A program made the translations under genes and the position numbers. This document shows, piece after piece, positions 25,101 through 38,343 of a DNA stretch of 64,000 bases. The notes beneath the pieces are model-generated. The model saw only the letters and a program-made list of their open reading frames with translations, was not told where the DNA came from and did not search any database. The DNA is from Phallusia mammillata (Eukaryota; Chordata; Ascidiacea; Phlebobranchia; Ascidiidae). The DNA lies in NCBI GenBank assembly GCA_003260075.1, contig QLIY01000177.1:18074-82073 (forward strand), read 5' to 3'. How positions within the stretch are numbered: the first letter of the stretch is position 1; each line of letters starts with the position of its first letter.

Positions 25101-28100
25101 AACTGTGGCGAAACAAAGACTGAAAGCTTGGATACATTGCTCTGGTATCGTTCTACCCGTGCTGTCACAGCGGCAAAACACAGCTATATATAAAATGGTA
25201 CTTTCGTGCTTCCCGAATATTAGGATGACCTCGAATAGGTTTATGGTTACCATGCCTCTCTAGAGACCCTGTATGTTTTTGTACACGATATCAATTCATC
25301 AATAAATGTTGATTTACCCTGCTCCATCAGGTCAACACGACGCCAGCTCGTCGGAACATCCATGCAGATTACGCAAGCCGCGTGACTCGGGTGAGACGGA
25401 AATCATCCTCAACTGACAAGGAAGGTGGGACCAAAATACTTTCAGTAAATCTTAACATTATAACATTAAGAATTTAGTTGACAAAAGTCCACTTGTCATA
25501 ACCATAAAAACAAACTGAAAGTTTTGCGCAGACAAATCGTGGGATTAAAACTGCAGCAAAATATCGTAACGGAAACCAAACCCATTTCTTAAAATGATAT
25601 CGTGTCGTGTTTACTAGTTCCGCTCAATTGACCTATCGTGACTTTCAAATTGTCAAACATTCGAATATTGGGCATTTAGGTATCTTTTGCCCAACGATAT
25701 ACACCTCCAGGACAGCACCCTTTTTAAAATTCTGCGTGGCAATTTTGCGGGTTGAAGCGTCTGTCGCCTGGTGTTTTGTTGTTATAGTCAAGAGCAGCTG
25801 TAGTCCGCACCGTCATTAAACCGCCACCTACGTAGAACAGGTCCCAGTCGAGTATTTTCGGTTGCGGTTAGCCGTCTTAAAAGCACATTACTCAAACTGT
25901 TAAAAGTGCACCTTCATTCCTGTGCTGGCCACAAAGTGCGCAAGCGTTTTGCAAACAAATAAGCAATCATTCCATGCATATTTTAGCTGACTGGTAACGT
26001 GGGGAGAGGGACTAACGTTCTGAAATCCAAGATCTTGAATAATTGAAATATATACGAGTGTTTTTAGTACATTAAATGAACACGATTTCTTTAAGCCTCC
26101 GCAAACAACCCGGATTCCTCTTCGACTGATCGATGCGAGGGAGTGATAATGAGAAACAAAACCCGCCAATCTGAAGCTTTTACCAGTCATCAGACAAACG
26201 TGAGGCCGAGGAGACGGAATAAAAACCGCCTCAGCATGGAGCTTTCGTCCACACCTGACTGTTTACAATCCAACGGATTTACCAGAACGAAACGCCCATC
26301 ATCGTTTGCCGCATCTACAGGCGACCAACTTTGGCTCGAAAGCAACATGGTTTGCGCGAAATCGGATGCCCATATTAGGCAACCTCCTTCCGATTTAACA
26401 CCAACGGGCCAGCAAAAAGATAGATTGGAACAAATAGAAACCAACAACTTGCAAGCAAAGCTGAGAAACCACAGCGTGGCTGTTTGTCAGAAAATGCGAG
26501 ATGATTCCCCCATACAAGACAAAGACACACACAGGTAAACTACGCTAAAGTTTAAGTGTACAAATTTCGAAATTCGTAAAATTACCTAAATGTAGCACTC
26601 GTTTCGAAAAAGTAGCGCTTTGTTAATTGTTTTCCAACAATAACAGCATTAATTTGTGTTTACGCCAGGTTAGTGTTTATTATTCCATCATTTAAATGTG
26701 AAATGGGAATAAACATAATGTGATTATGAAAGAAGGCTCTCGTACCACTATTGGTACGTACTACAGTTTGGAAGCCGGTGTTTTAAATAGAAGAATTTGG
26801 CACATACGTCTGCTTTTGTGTCTGCTAAAAAATGGCCTAAATAAATAATGTGAACTATCACTTTAGATGCTCGTTGAACTTGGACTACTTGCGCAGTGGA
26901 AGCTTAACGGATCGTCTGACGTTCATTGCTTCTCTTCCGGGTCCAGAGACCACATTGGGTAGTAAAAGTATAAGTAGCAGTTTGACTGGAATCAGTACTC
27001 CCCATTCCACGTTGCTCACCACGGGCGGTTACGGCTCGATTCCTCGCTTTAGCCTGTCCTCCAGCTTTGCATCAGTATTCGGAGATGAATTAAAACAAAT
27101 CCAAAACTTAGAAAGTACTGTTGATGTTCCAACTGCGACTGATACACCCAGTCCCGAACCTTCGCCAGATCCCCAAGTTCAACCATCCAAGATGAGTTTG
27201 CGATTACGGCGAACCCAATCTTTGTGTCGGGACCGTTTAACTTTGAAAATTTACGAAACTAACCGTAGATCGGTTTCACCGTCATTTGAAAGCACGAACT
27301 TTGGGCCATCGTCAACCCAAGGACAAAACGACGGTGACAGTAACCCAAGACAACTTGAACGACGTTTTCAGTCCCTGCGTGATTTTTCTACTTTGCGCAG
27401 TCAGCCTATAAAACCAACCACACCAAAACCAAGGAAAATGAGTTCTGGTAGCAGCTGTACCTCCCTTAACCGATTCAACTTTCAACTTTCGCAACAGAAT
27501 TTAGCAAACAACGTACAACCAAGCTGCCCAGAAAATAGCACGACAGGTATGAAGATAATTGGTCACATAATCAGAGTGTACAACTTTATCGTGTATAGAT
27601 TGTGATAAATATATCGTCTGTCTCAGGTGGTCTAGCTATAAATGTCAACATTTGTTTGCCTCTTGCGCTTGTTTGCGCAAATAATAGTGGTGACATTTTA
27701 CGACCGTAGTTATATTTTCCGCATGATTGCTCAACCGTAACATGATATGCCAAGCCATTTGTTCACATGTTGTCGTCTCTGCTCACACCACCTGACACAA
27801 ATGTTTTCCAGTTACTGGCGAACCTTTACGCGAGTTTGGCGAGATGTTGCCCAAAGCTTCGGCCAAGAATGCTTCCATCAGACGAAGAATGTCCCTTCAG
27901 TTTTTAAGGTCGATGAACCCTGACGACGCGAAGACAGTCAGCCCTACTGCCACTGCCAAGGTTTTTATAATTCAAAATATTAAACATTACATGTTAAAAC
28001 AACGCTTGGCAATGAAGAAAAAGCACATTTGGGGAAAGAGCAAAACCTACTAAACTACTAAAACAGCGATAAAGCACGTTGCTCGTGATTTCCATTACAT

Positions 28101-31100
28101 TTTTGGAGCAGCGAACAAACAACAGGCAAAGGGAATTTACTAAGTTTGATGTGAAAATAGCGGCATTTAAACTTGTGTAGTGAGGATTTTTTTTCCTGAT
28201 ACGGCACACCGCGCACTTGAGTATACTTGAACCGCATACATCTACTCACGACGGTGTTGGCTGGATAGATTGATTCAAACCTACATCATTGATTTTATCA
28301 CCCAGCTCTTTGCCAGTTTAGAGTGGAACACTTGTTATTTGCATTGTGCTATACGTTATTGGCTTAACACCGATCTTTGCACCTCGCAGATCGTAAACGG
28401 ATGGAAACGCCACTCATTAGCGGAGCTGGATATTGAAAAAGCAAAAGTGGCCATGGCAAAGTGGAGTGTTGCTAACAATGGTTCATCAAACGGAAATCAA
28501 AACAACAGGCGACGCATTCGTCCCCTATCTGAGGTTCAAAACTTGAGGTAATATTACCAGCGTTTTGTTTTTGTATCGAACGCGTGGAATACATTTGAAA
28601 TCATTGCACTATCTTTCATTTATAGATGGGAAGTTCATGCCATACCTGAGCACAACGAACTGGCTTCACCCAAATCCCCTCAATCAACAGATGTTGTCAA
28701 CCGTCCGCAAAGTTTACATCTGAAGAGCTACCGCACAGGAGCGCCATCGGGCGGCAGTTATTCTGTCGTTTGTAAAGGTTGTAACACGCAGCGAACTCAG
28801 GGGACGGTCGGCAAACAATATGAAGCACCGCTAAATATTTTGGGTTCAAGCTTCAGCGAAGAAAACCTTTCGTTAAACGATGACGTAAGTGCCACTGTTT
28901 CCAAATATTATCCACACATCAGAGTTGCAAGCGGGCCTCAAATTCGGGCCCGCACTCGTTTTTTTTTAAAGCCCGTTTGGGCCCGAAAGTTTACTTGACA
29001 TGTCTACATGAAAGCCTTTAGAAAGTACGGCTGTACAGAACATACTAATAAAGACGTACGCAATTGACAATAATAGACAATGGTTTAAACACGACGTTTT
29101 AAAGTTGTTGCGCTTTAGGTCATGTAGAGCAACTAGCTTTAGCTGGGAATTTTATTTTTTTAATCAGCGGACATAGAAGTAAAGTCATGCCTGAATCAAG
29201 TCTTTTTTGTTTCGTAACCGACTGAAAAGCCCGACCCGACTTAAAACTCTGTCACTCATGTTGAAAATCGTGTTCAGCAACAGTGTTTTTTCTTAACTTG
29301 TTTTTTTCGTTTGACTTACATGTGATAGTGAAAATGACAGATAAATTAATGCCGTCTTGTTAAAGAACTAGATATTTTGGGTTGTAACTATAAATTGGCA
29401 CTTTTTGTTTTACAGGAAATGTTGCCGAAGGTAGCACAACCACAACGATCTTTCTCCGTGATCGGGGGACTAAACACTTTGCCGCCAAGCCTCATGAGAT
29501 TTTATCCCGCCAAGGTAAGAATTTTTCAAACTAACATGTCCTAATAAACTTACAAGAGGGTAAACTAAGGACTTGCTTTGTATTTGTTTCAGTATTATGC
29601 CGAAATAACTTGCCCATGCCGAACTTCCGGTTATTCAAATTCTCGGAACACCGGCCACCTCACGCCATTCGGTCACGGCCTTCACACTTACTTTAAAGTT
29701 CGTGAAAGCACCATGTCCGGTAAGAGTAAACTTAAAATGTACTTTACAATTGCCTCGTATCTAACGATATGAATAAAGCTGATTGAATGTACAAGTGCTG
29801 CATCATGATTAAAAGGGTACATGGTGTTCGCACCTTTGCATTTGATCGCTGTTTATATCTCTGCGAACCAATTTAAACACCATTGTGACGCAATGCAACG
29901 CATTGTTCAAATTCAAATGAGAGCTATGCAGTCACTGCTTTCCACCCGATGCTTTTGGTCGTCATTCATTCCACGAGGTTATATTAAAAGGTGAATACAG
30001 TCGACAAAGGCACGAAAGCACAATAGGGTATTTCAGTTTGCATAAAGCCGTAAAAGTTGCAGTAAACAGTAAGCAGGAGAGTGTTTGGTTATGCAATGAC
30101 TTAGTTCCGAGATGTTTGAAGTACTATTTATAACATGAAGCAGATTGGATTTTCTTACGTCGTGTTGTGTGTGTAGCAGCTGAGTAATGTACCGAGGATG
30201 TTTGGATGACGTATATGGGTGCGTCAGCTACCGAGGCACGGGAATCGCTGTTTGTTTGTGCCTTTTATTCATTTCTATGCATCGAGATTTAATTCCAAAA
30301 AACAATGCGTTTCCATCGCACTTTTTTGTAACGATTTTCCCGGGCAACAAAATTATGAAAGGTTCATCAAACTTTTTTCCTGAAAAAATGGATTTTTCCT
30401 AGAAGCTCCCGTGATACCGTTGTTAAATAGAGTCGTCTATTTTAGTCCTTAAACACGTTACAACATAGATTACTAACTTCCTGCGATATATATACAAACA
30501 AAATCGTCACTGCATATTCCTATTGCATGATGTAACATACCAATTTATAGTGTTTTTAAGGCATTTATTGATCACAACCTTATACGAGTCTGTGAATATT
30601 TATAACATATGATAACATATTAATGCGAAAATATTACCACCACGCATGTAATTTTGGGTTTATGAAAACAGCGTGGCGTTGCCACGGCGTCAAATGCACT
30701 ATTGCATTATTTATGTCGTTTATGCGGAATCGATGTGGTCTGCTTTTCAATGTTGTGCATTACTTTTTGTCAGGTGAGCATGTGGTAGCAGTCGGTTGTC
30801 TTTCAGCAGCATTGTTGTGGTTAGTGCAAGTTTGGTTTTAATATTTCGTTTTAATGTAAAAATGTGGGATACTTCCAACACAAGCGATGGTATTTTTCAC
30901 GCATAACGTAATTGCAAAAATAGATACGTAAAACATATTAATTAAAATATGACATTTGTCTTGGTATGACGCAGTTACGCGCTTTCTACGCAGAAAAGTC
31001 CCAACCTCGCAAAATTCTTTATAATATTGAGTAATGTTTAAGGCGAGTCCTAAATATATCTTTTTTCAAAATGTTTGTATTGCGAAAAACGTGAAACGAC

Positions 31101-34100
31101 AGTCAATGCGTCTGTGCGCTGATATCGGCGCTGCCTATGCAGGAGAACTGGCAGGCTTGTGTCTTATGTCACGCCGCACACTGCCACTGACGCATTTTGT
31201 CGATTTCACGCGAAGAGCAAAATCACGATGGGTCAAAATTCGGCGCGATTCCCAACAAGATATTAGTTGATCGCGTGGCAGCAAGAGGTGGCAATCTTCT
31301 TCCCAAGCGGTGCTTGAAAATCTCTGCGCGGCTCAAACTGATGATTCATACTTTGTTGTCGCAGCGAGAGCGCTGTTCATAACAGCATCACCTTTCTTTA
31401 TGCGTCAATCCTAAGCGTTGGCATCAGTCACAGTATCAGTTTTTTTTTGCAGTCGTGATACATAAACGTTGAATAGGTGGTTTGTAAAGGTAAACGAGAC
31501 AGGTGTTGAAAACAAGATGCAACGGTTTCTGCTTTCTGTTGGCAATGGATACGCGAACAAATTGATACGAAAACATTCGTTGAAGCGCGCGGCAAGGAGC
31601 GCACCAAACTCTCCCAACAGTGTTGGGGTTCAAGGAGAAAATGCGTTTGAGTACATAAAGAAGACTTCCAGTGAGATTGAGGTGTCGCCACGCAGTCCGG
31701 TGATGACACGAATGAGATCAAGTTTCCGCAGACTCAAAAGGTCGAAAAGTGCAAAACGGGCAACCAAACGTAAGCAGTAATTTTTTTTTAATTGCAAAAT
31801 TTTCAACTATCATTTCCCTGCGATTGGTTGATATTGTTTATTTGATTGTTTGTCCTTTTTTCTCGTTAGTAAGTCTGATCAAATGAACAGTTCGTGCACA
31901 ATTTTATGTTTGTCAAGTTAGTTCGAGTGTTTGTCACACAAAACTGGTCGTCATTTATTTTTTATGTTCAAAATGCTTTCTATAAAAACATTGTTGGTTG
32001 CGTGTTAATCGGTTTTAACTCCCAAGTATGTCGCAATAGTTTAATGGCACAAAATTATACCTCGACGCAATGCGTGGCCTTTCGATCATACTTACAACAT
32101 GCCAAGACTGTCACGACATTCCATGGATCAATTTCTCAGAAGTTTTAAACCTCTAGGTCTGTTTTGAGACTTAACGTCATGTGATTTGCAGAAATTATAT
32201 TAAAGCGTTTTAATCGTCTCTAGAAAATGGTAATTCCCTCACCATAAGACGTCTAGGGCATCAGAAGCAAACCTCGTGATTGTTCTTACGTTTATGACGG
32301 CAGTGGACATTAAAAGCGGTTTTATGAAACTCTATAGCAAAAAGACAATATAAGTTTTGTGCCTTCGTTTTGTATACGAAGCGAGTAAATGTTGTTGTAA
32401 CGCGGGAAGGCACTTAACTCAATCACACATTATCAGGTGCAAAGTGCCGCCTGAAGCAAACTTGAAAAACATGTTAGCGACGTATCAAACACATCGCAAT
32501 TATAGAGGCCAAAAGTGCGTATTGTCTCTTGTCGTCCGTTTACGCTTGAAAAATACCAAAAACTTTCATTGACGCACCCTTGAACGTATGGTTCAAATTG
32601 ATAGTTTGACAAACAGAACGTGTTGGAGATTTTGCCTGTAAAATAAGTTTGCTTGTTTTTTTAACTTATTTGTATTATCAGGACAAAAACATTATGATTA
32701 TCGGTCTGTTAAAACGCGACCAGTTGGTGTCAATTGGTCTAAATTATTTCCAATTTTATGCCTAGTTGAGATATGCTTACTTTGTCACATTTCGTTGTAC
32801 CAACTGGTACAAATCCCGTGGTTTAGTGAAGCCAACATACTGATTGTTATCGTTACATTCTTTGTTGGGGAATTGTCTATGTGTGGTTGTTTTTAGCGAA
32901 CTCGTTAAACTTTAGGAGGTGTTTTAAAATGTAAATCTTCAGGTATTAATTGCCTTCGGTGCATGTGTTGCACTTTGACCCTTCGGTCTAGACTGCACTG
33001 CAGTAACACGTGTAATCGGTGATAAGGCGGCGCGATTGTGCGGTGGTCATCTGTAGAACCGATGCCATAAAACAAACGAGGAAGCTGAAAAGCACCCCGC
33101 AGCAATCGATAATTGCTTGCCGCTGCGCTTGCACTGGACGCACTTGTCAAGGAAAAAGGCGTTTGCATTTGTCCAATCGATACGATCTGCATCGCGATTT
33201 AGAGTCGCTAAAGTTGGTTCAAACAGGTTCGTTGTGTGTAAGTGATCAATTTACGAGCTCGTGCCTGAGATTAGTTACTCTCATCTCACTGTTGGGGAGG
33301 CATTTTATATGTTGTGTTCATCTGTTAGTTAGCAATTGTGCGCTATATAGGAGTAGTTGCAAGTCTGTTTGTAAGTTTTGGGTATGTTGCAGTTATGTGA
33401 AGTCCGAAATGTTTAAGTTTCTTTTGAATTTCAGTTGATTGTGTTTATGGCTCACCCCCCCCCCCGCATTTTATATGTTGTGTTCATCTGTTAGTTAGCA
33501 ATTGTGCGCTATAGAGCAGTAGTTGCAAGTCTGTTTGTAAGTATAGGGTATGTTGCAGTTATGTGAAGTGCGAAATGTTTAAGTTTCTTTTGGATTTCAG
33601 TTGATTGTGTTTATGGCTCAAAGCTCTTTGCCAACTTATTAAATGACTGAAATGAACGACAACATCTCAAACAAGTTACTGACAATCTTTTGAAAAGAAA
33701 GGAAATTTAATACAATGTCGCTTGCGACAAACTTGGAGCAAGTTCCTGAAGAAACCAGCAGACCAGACAAAAAGGAATTGTCTTTTAACAAAAGAATTTC
33801 TTCGCAATCAATATTTCGTGCTTTCGGCAAGCGCAGTCGTTTTCGTTTGCGCAGTTCAGCGGGAAGCGCCGTCAAATCGGGGGTCTCGACATCATTTGTT
33901 TCTTCCAACGATGGCAGTTTTATGAGCCAAGTTTATAGTCCGCGACGGGAGTTGCTTTCTTCCGCCGGTTTGCCGATTGGCAGCTACCACGGCGTTATTT
34001 CCCGAGACATGACAATACGACGCAGTTTTGAGGTTAAGCGGGACAACAAGGCCGTTGCTAGCCGATACACACCGCAATGCTCAAGAGCGAATCACGATCT

Positions 34101-37100
34101 GTCGCTGAATATTGTTCGTGATAGAATTAAATCTTCCAATGTTTACACGGAAGGCCTGGTTAGCGACAACGAAGAGGACGATGTTTTTGATACAGATTCG
34201 TTCAGGCCACTTAATAAGCCTTTGACGCGCAGCCATACGCATCCTAAGCAGAAAACAAAATCAATCTCTAGTGGCTGTAAGTTAATTCAGGTTGTCATAG
34301 TTGTGAGATAGGCCTCTACAGTGGTGCACTATTGTTTCGCAAGGCAATCAAACCCTTCCTATATTGACCTAACGGTATCTGACTGGCGTTTCCTGAGCGG
34401 ATGTTTTGTGTTTCTCAGGCATTTCAAACGAGTCCGGATATGGCACAATGACAAGAAAAGGTGGAGTTTATGCAAGAACAGCAGAAGATGAAGACGTCTT
34501 CCTGCATGCAAACTCCACACAGGTTAGACGGGGTTTCGTTTCGTATTATATATATGCCTACTTGTCAACTGTATTAGATACATTGTAAACCGTAATCCCT
34601 TTCAGAACACTCTTCTATTTCTTTCATTACCGACATCAATAAAATCGGATTTGTTAGGATTAAGTAGAATTAGTCTGAACGAATTTAAATCGTTTGTTTC
34701 CTTATCAACTTGCATAATTCACAGCGCGACGAGCAGGGTTCCAACATTACAAATGAAGACGTTCTGTACGTCGAGGCCCTGTGGGATCACGTGACCATGG
34801 ACAACGAAGAGTTGGGTTTCAAAGTAGGTGACGTGATTCGCGTCATAGACATGACGAACTCTGATTGGTGGTGGGGTGAACTGGAATCCAACGAGGGCTG
34901 GTTTCCTGCAACATTCGTCAGAGTGAGTTGACTAAGTATAGCATATTTGCATGTTCGTTGTCTAATTGTATTAAACCTGTGGCGTTTGCTACATGGCTGT
35001 AAAAAGACGTATGAGTTGATTTGCTTCAAATTGTGTTTTTAAACGATGTATCTGTGTTTTAAATGTATATTTTCTGTATAAAACTCAGTAGTTATTAACG
35101 TCACTGTTTGCGAAATAGATTTTGGTGAACCAACATCTTCACGAAGATGTGGAAGGCATCGAAATCATCGTAACGCCTTCACCAAATGTCCCAAATGATG
35201 TGTCGCCTGACTCGGTCACCCGCAGTCGATCGTCGAGCGATTTGTGTCAGTGCACAGAGCGAAGATCAAACTCTTCAATTCACTGTTCGGTATGTGGACG
35301 TCCTCTGCGAGAAGCACACGAAACGCCGAAATCCCGCTCGACCAAAACGCCTCCAAAGTTTCAAGAGCCCGCTGCACCCCTGACAGTCAATACCCGAAAA
35401 CAATCTCTGTGTAGGGAAACTATACGCACAAACGTCATCGAAGAAATTGTGAACTCCGAGAAGGTGTTTGTTGGTCACCTGAAAGACGTCGTCCAGGTAA
35501 ACTGAGCACAAATGTTGTGGCGAAATCAAGCACTACCAAGTTATGAGCGACCTGCCTGTAACGCATTAAAAAAACAATTTCATAGTCCAGTGTTACTTGG
35601 ACTCGCAACGTAACCACATTCAAACTTTTAGGGATACTTGACACGCTGCAAAAACCGATCAGACATGTTCAGCGACGAACAGATTTCAACCCTATTTGGC
35701 AACATCGAACAAATATATTATTTCCAAAGAGATTTCTGCAATAAGTTGGAGAATGCTGTCAACAGATCATGCGTTTCATCGTCAGAAATTGGAAACATTT
35801 TTATTGAGCACGTAAGCAAAAACATTCAATGTCGACAAGGCAATCAATTTTACTGGGACCATTGCACAGACCTGTTACGTTTCTAAGCACAACAGTGTTT
35901 AAGGGTTGCCAAACTTTTATGTTTCAAACGGGAAAATAAGATATGTTTTCAAAAGGAAAATAAGATCTTTTGAGAAGAGTGGACATGGTGACATTTAATA
36001 ACCGTGATTTACGTATTTAATTACAGAGGGATGGATTTGCAATTTACTCCGAATATTGCAACAACCACCCCCAAGCTCTGGCTCTTCTCTCTCAACTTCT
36101 TGCACAAAAGAAGTACATGCACTTTTTCGAAGCATGTCGCCTATTTCAGCGCATGATTGAAATTTCTCTCGACGGATTTTTGTTGACTCCTGTTCAAAAA
36201 ATATGCAAATACCCCCTCCAGGTTAGTACCCAAATCCGCTTTTAAAAACATCATGTTTTGCAATGTTTTTTTGTAACGTCAAAAGTATTGTTTACTCTAG
36301 CTGTTTTAACTCAAACAAACCTCTTTGCAGTTGGCTGAGTTACTCAAATACACGTCAACCGAGCATCCCGACAACGAACCCGTCCAATCAGCACTCGAAG
36401 CCATGAAAGGAGTTGCACGGATGATTAATGAGCGTAAGCGTCATATGGAAAATATCAAGAAAATTTCACTCTGGCAGTCATCGATACTTAATTGGCAGGT
36501 AAGAAAGTAATATGCAAGAAGAACTTATTCATTCTTACTGATAACATTAATCAGCATGCATGATATAATCCTTTGTTATCATTGTATTTTGTAACCAAAG
36601 TGTCCGGCTATACATACAAAAATGTAAATTATTGTAATTTTAGGAAGAAGACGTTCTGGAACGAAGCAGTGAGTTGGTACAATCTGGTGAGATGTACACA
36701 CTCTCACAAACCAAAGGGAAACCTAAATGGAGGATGGCCTTTCTGTTTGATCATCAAATGATTTTTTGCAAAAAGGTAACTGTTTAGGGCCTACTTTGTA
36801 TTTAAACCCAAATCATAAATTATAACTCGAAAACAACAAAATTATCATTTATCTTTGCTCATCGTGAGTTATCATCGACCAAATCCGCTACTTGCCCAAC
36901 GTTCTTTTAAACTTGTAATTTTAACACATGTGCTATGTTTTAAGGACATTTTAAGACGTGATCTTCTTTACTATAAATCCCGACTGGATCTCGACACATG
37001 TGAAATTGCATCACTGGAGACGGAATCGCCAAGAAACAGTTCTATCTCCGCCAACGACTCAATTTCAGGGGTTGGGCCGTTTCAAAGAGGCTGGAAAATT

Positions 37101-37626
37101 GTTGACACTGTCACGTCAGAAACTGCTACAATTTACTGCAAAAATGAAGAAGATTTTGAAAAATGGACGAAAGCGTTTAAAATGGAACGAAAACTGTAAG
37201 TGCGCCTGTCAAAAGGTTCTTTTGTAGAATTTCTACTTAAGTATGTTCATTCTTTACTTTTGTTGTCACTTAGTTCTGCATTGAAACGAAACGGCATGTC
37301 AAAAGCTGAAGAATATTTAGCGAAAGATCTTGTCCAAAAGTCCGCATTTTCTCGCCGACCCAAAGGTAAATACTTTCTCTGTACTGTTTAGGCATAAAAG
37401 ACTTTGGTTTGTAACCCGATGAAACCTTTATTTAGCATCATCATCGGTTCGTCAACCAGTTTCATACCGTTATCGTGTGAAAATGGCACAAGGAGTTGAT
37501 ATGAATTCAAAACAAAAAAACATTTCTGTGCCATCCGAGAAGTCGGCGGGATTTTTCAGCAACATGGCTGGCAAACTTACGCCGTTCCGGCGCACCACCA
37601 CGCGGGAAAGCAGTTTTGTTTTCTGA
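22177..37626 (+). CDS. Asef-family Rho guanine-nucleotide exchange factor (SH3-DH-PH)
   Basis: This activates Rac/Cdc42-type GTPases; relatives are ARHGEF4, SPATA13 and ARHGEF9. Exons: 22177-23691, 23842-24340, 25331-25390, 26096-26534, 26867-27546, 27812-27960, 28390-28547, 28626-28884, 29416-29514, 29593-29719, 34419-34522, 34725-34922, 35119-35496, 35632-35811, 36027-36221, 36331-36498, 36644-36775, 36945-37195, 37274-37365, 37436-37626; 1957 codons. The first ten exons encode about 1330 residues of Ser-rich, probably disordered sequence. Then come SH3 ([34 protein letters not shown]), a Cys pair motif, DH ([19 protein letters not shown] to [14 protein letters not shown]), and PH. The tail ends in [24 protein letters not shown]. 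Joining the long N-terminal exons to the SH3-DH-PH part rests on phase alone; two internal first exons could also serve. Introns 24341-25330, 25391-26095 and 29720-34418 show no other gene. An AATAAA lies at 38079. Confidence 0.88.
28920..29251. mobile_element. hAT-like MITE in a RhoGEF intron
   Basis: The left end CAGAGTTGCAAGCGGGCC and, on the other strand, the right end CAGAGTTTTAAGTCGGGTC form inverted repeats with GGGCC-rich interiors. Flanking 8-mers CCACACAT and TCACTCAT agree at six of eight positions, a decayed target-site duplication. It has no coding capacity. Confidence 0.55.
31517..31769 (+). CDS. Alternative first coding exon of the RhoGEF (isoform 2)
   Basis: An ATG-initiated frame of 84 codons, rich in Arg, Lys and Ser ([29 protein letters not shown]), ends at a GTAAGC donor in phase 1. 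The common exon at 34419 accepts phase 1, giving an Arg codon at the join. No acceptor for an upstream exon is needed. I infer an internal promoter in this 4.7-kb intron. The basic stretch could bind membranes or act as a nuclear signal. Confidence 0.55.
33455..33465. other. C10-11 assembly junction
   Basis: The roughly 145 bases from 33466 repeat 33299-33454 with about six differences (near 4 %), just upstream of the third RhoGEF start exon. Confidence 0.8.
33715..34276 (+). CDS. Alternative first coding exon of the RhoGEF (isoform 3)
   Basis: A 187-codon ATG-initiated frame starting [13 protein letters not shown] contains a basic stretch ([15 protein letters not shown]) and an acidic patch ([14 protein letters not shown]). 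It ends at a GTAAGT donor in phase 1, matching the exon at 34419 (Cys codon at the join). The frame runs straight from the ATG with good coding character, so this is the best candidate for a short-isoform start. The intron to the common exon is only 142 bases. Confidence 0.7.
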
Positions 37627-38078
37627 ACTGTATCTGACGTCACACGCCAGTGACACAAATTGATCCAGGACCAAGAATGCTGCACTTTGGTGGTGTACCT
37701 GCTTGCCAATCCACTGTTAAACACAATAGCGTTGACTGCTGTTGTATTGTGTACGATTACTCGTATTACACTGTCGCAATCCTAGATGGGTCTTAAAATA
37801 TCAACAAAACGGCTCGCGTAACTTTTAACGAAAGTTACTGTAAGTATGAATAATGTATCCACCACGTGTCATACACAGTGGGTGTTATATATTTAGTATC
37901 TTTCTTACTTATTTTATTTTCCACTGTGTTACCTCACGTAATCGCGTTCCAACTCGTGAGCGTTTGTTGTCTGTACGTTTTACCATTTCTTTTTTGACAG
38001 CAAGGGCAAGGTGACGGTTTGGCTCACCTGCAGTGATTTGTGTTTGCCCCTATGTTGCTGTTGCCGCTTTCTTATTTT

Positions 38079-38084
38079 AATAAA
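38079..38084 (+). promoter_or_regulatory. Polyadenylation signal of the RhoGEF
   Basis: AATAAA 453 bases after the RhoGEF stop codon. It lies 57 bases from the opposing signal of the minus-strand gene, so the two 3' UTRs meet here. Confidence 0.6.
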
Positions 38085-38140
38085 TCTGATCCAAGGTTAT
38101 ACTTTGTTCACACCAGAAAAACAATATTTGTGGAAACATA

Positions 38141-38146
38141 TTTATT
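38141..38146 (-). promoter_or_regulatory. Polyadenylation signal of the phosphodiesterase gene
   Basis: TTTATT on the + strand is AATAAA on the minus strand, about 200 bases after the stop codon at 38344. Confidence 0.6.
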
Positions 38147-38343
38147 GCAACAGATGTTATGCATAGAATCACAAAGAAAAATTAAGGTTTTACAATAATA
38201 AAGGCATAGTTAAGCAACTGTTCACACAAATATGGTTTCAAAACACAGTAAACTTTGCAGGAGAACGACAGTGTGGTGCATAATTTGCAAATTCTACAAT
38301 GATAAAATGTGATTGAGGCATAACTACAAAAATATCAAAACAA

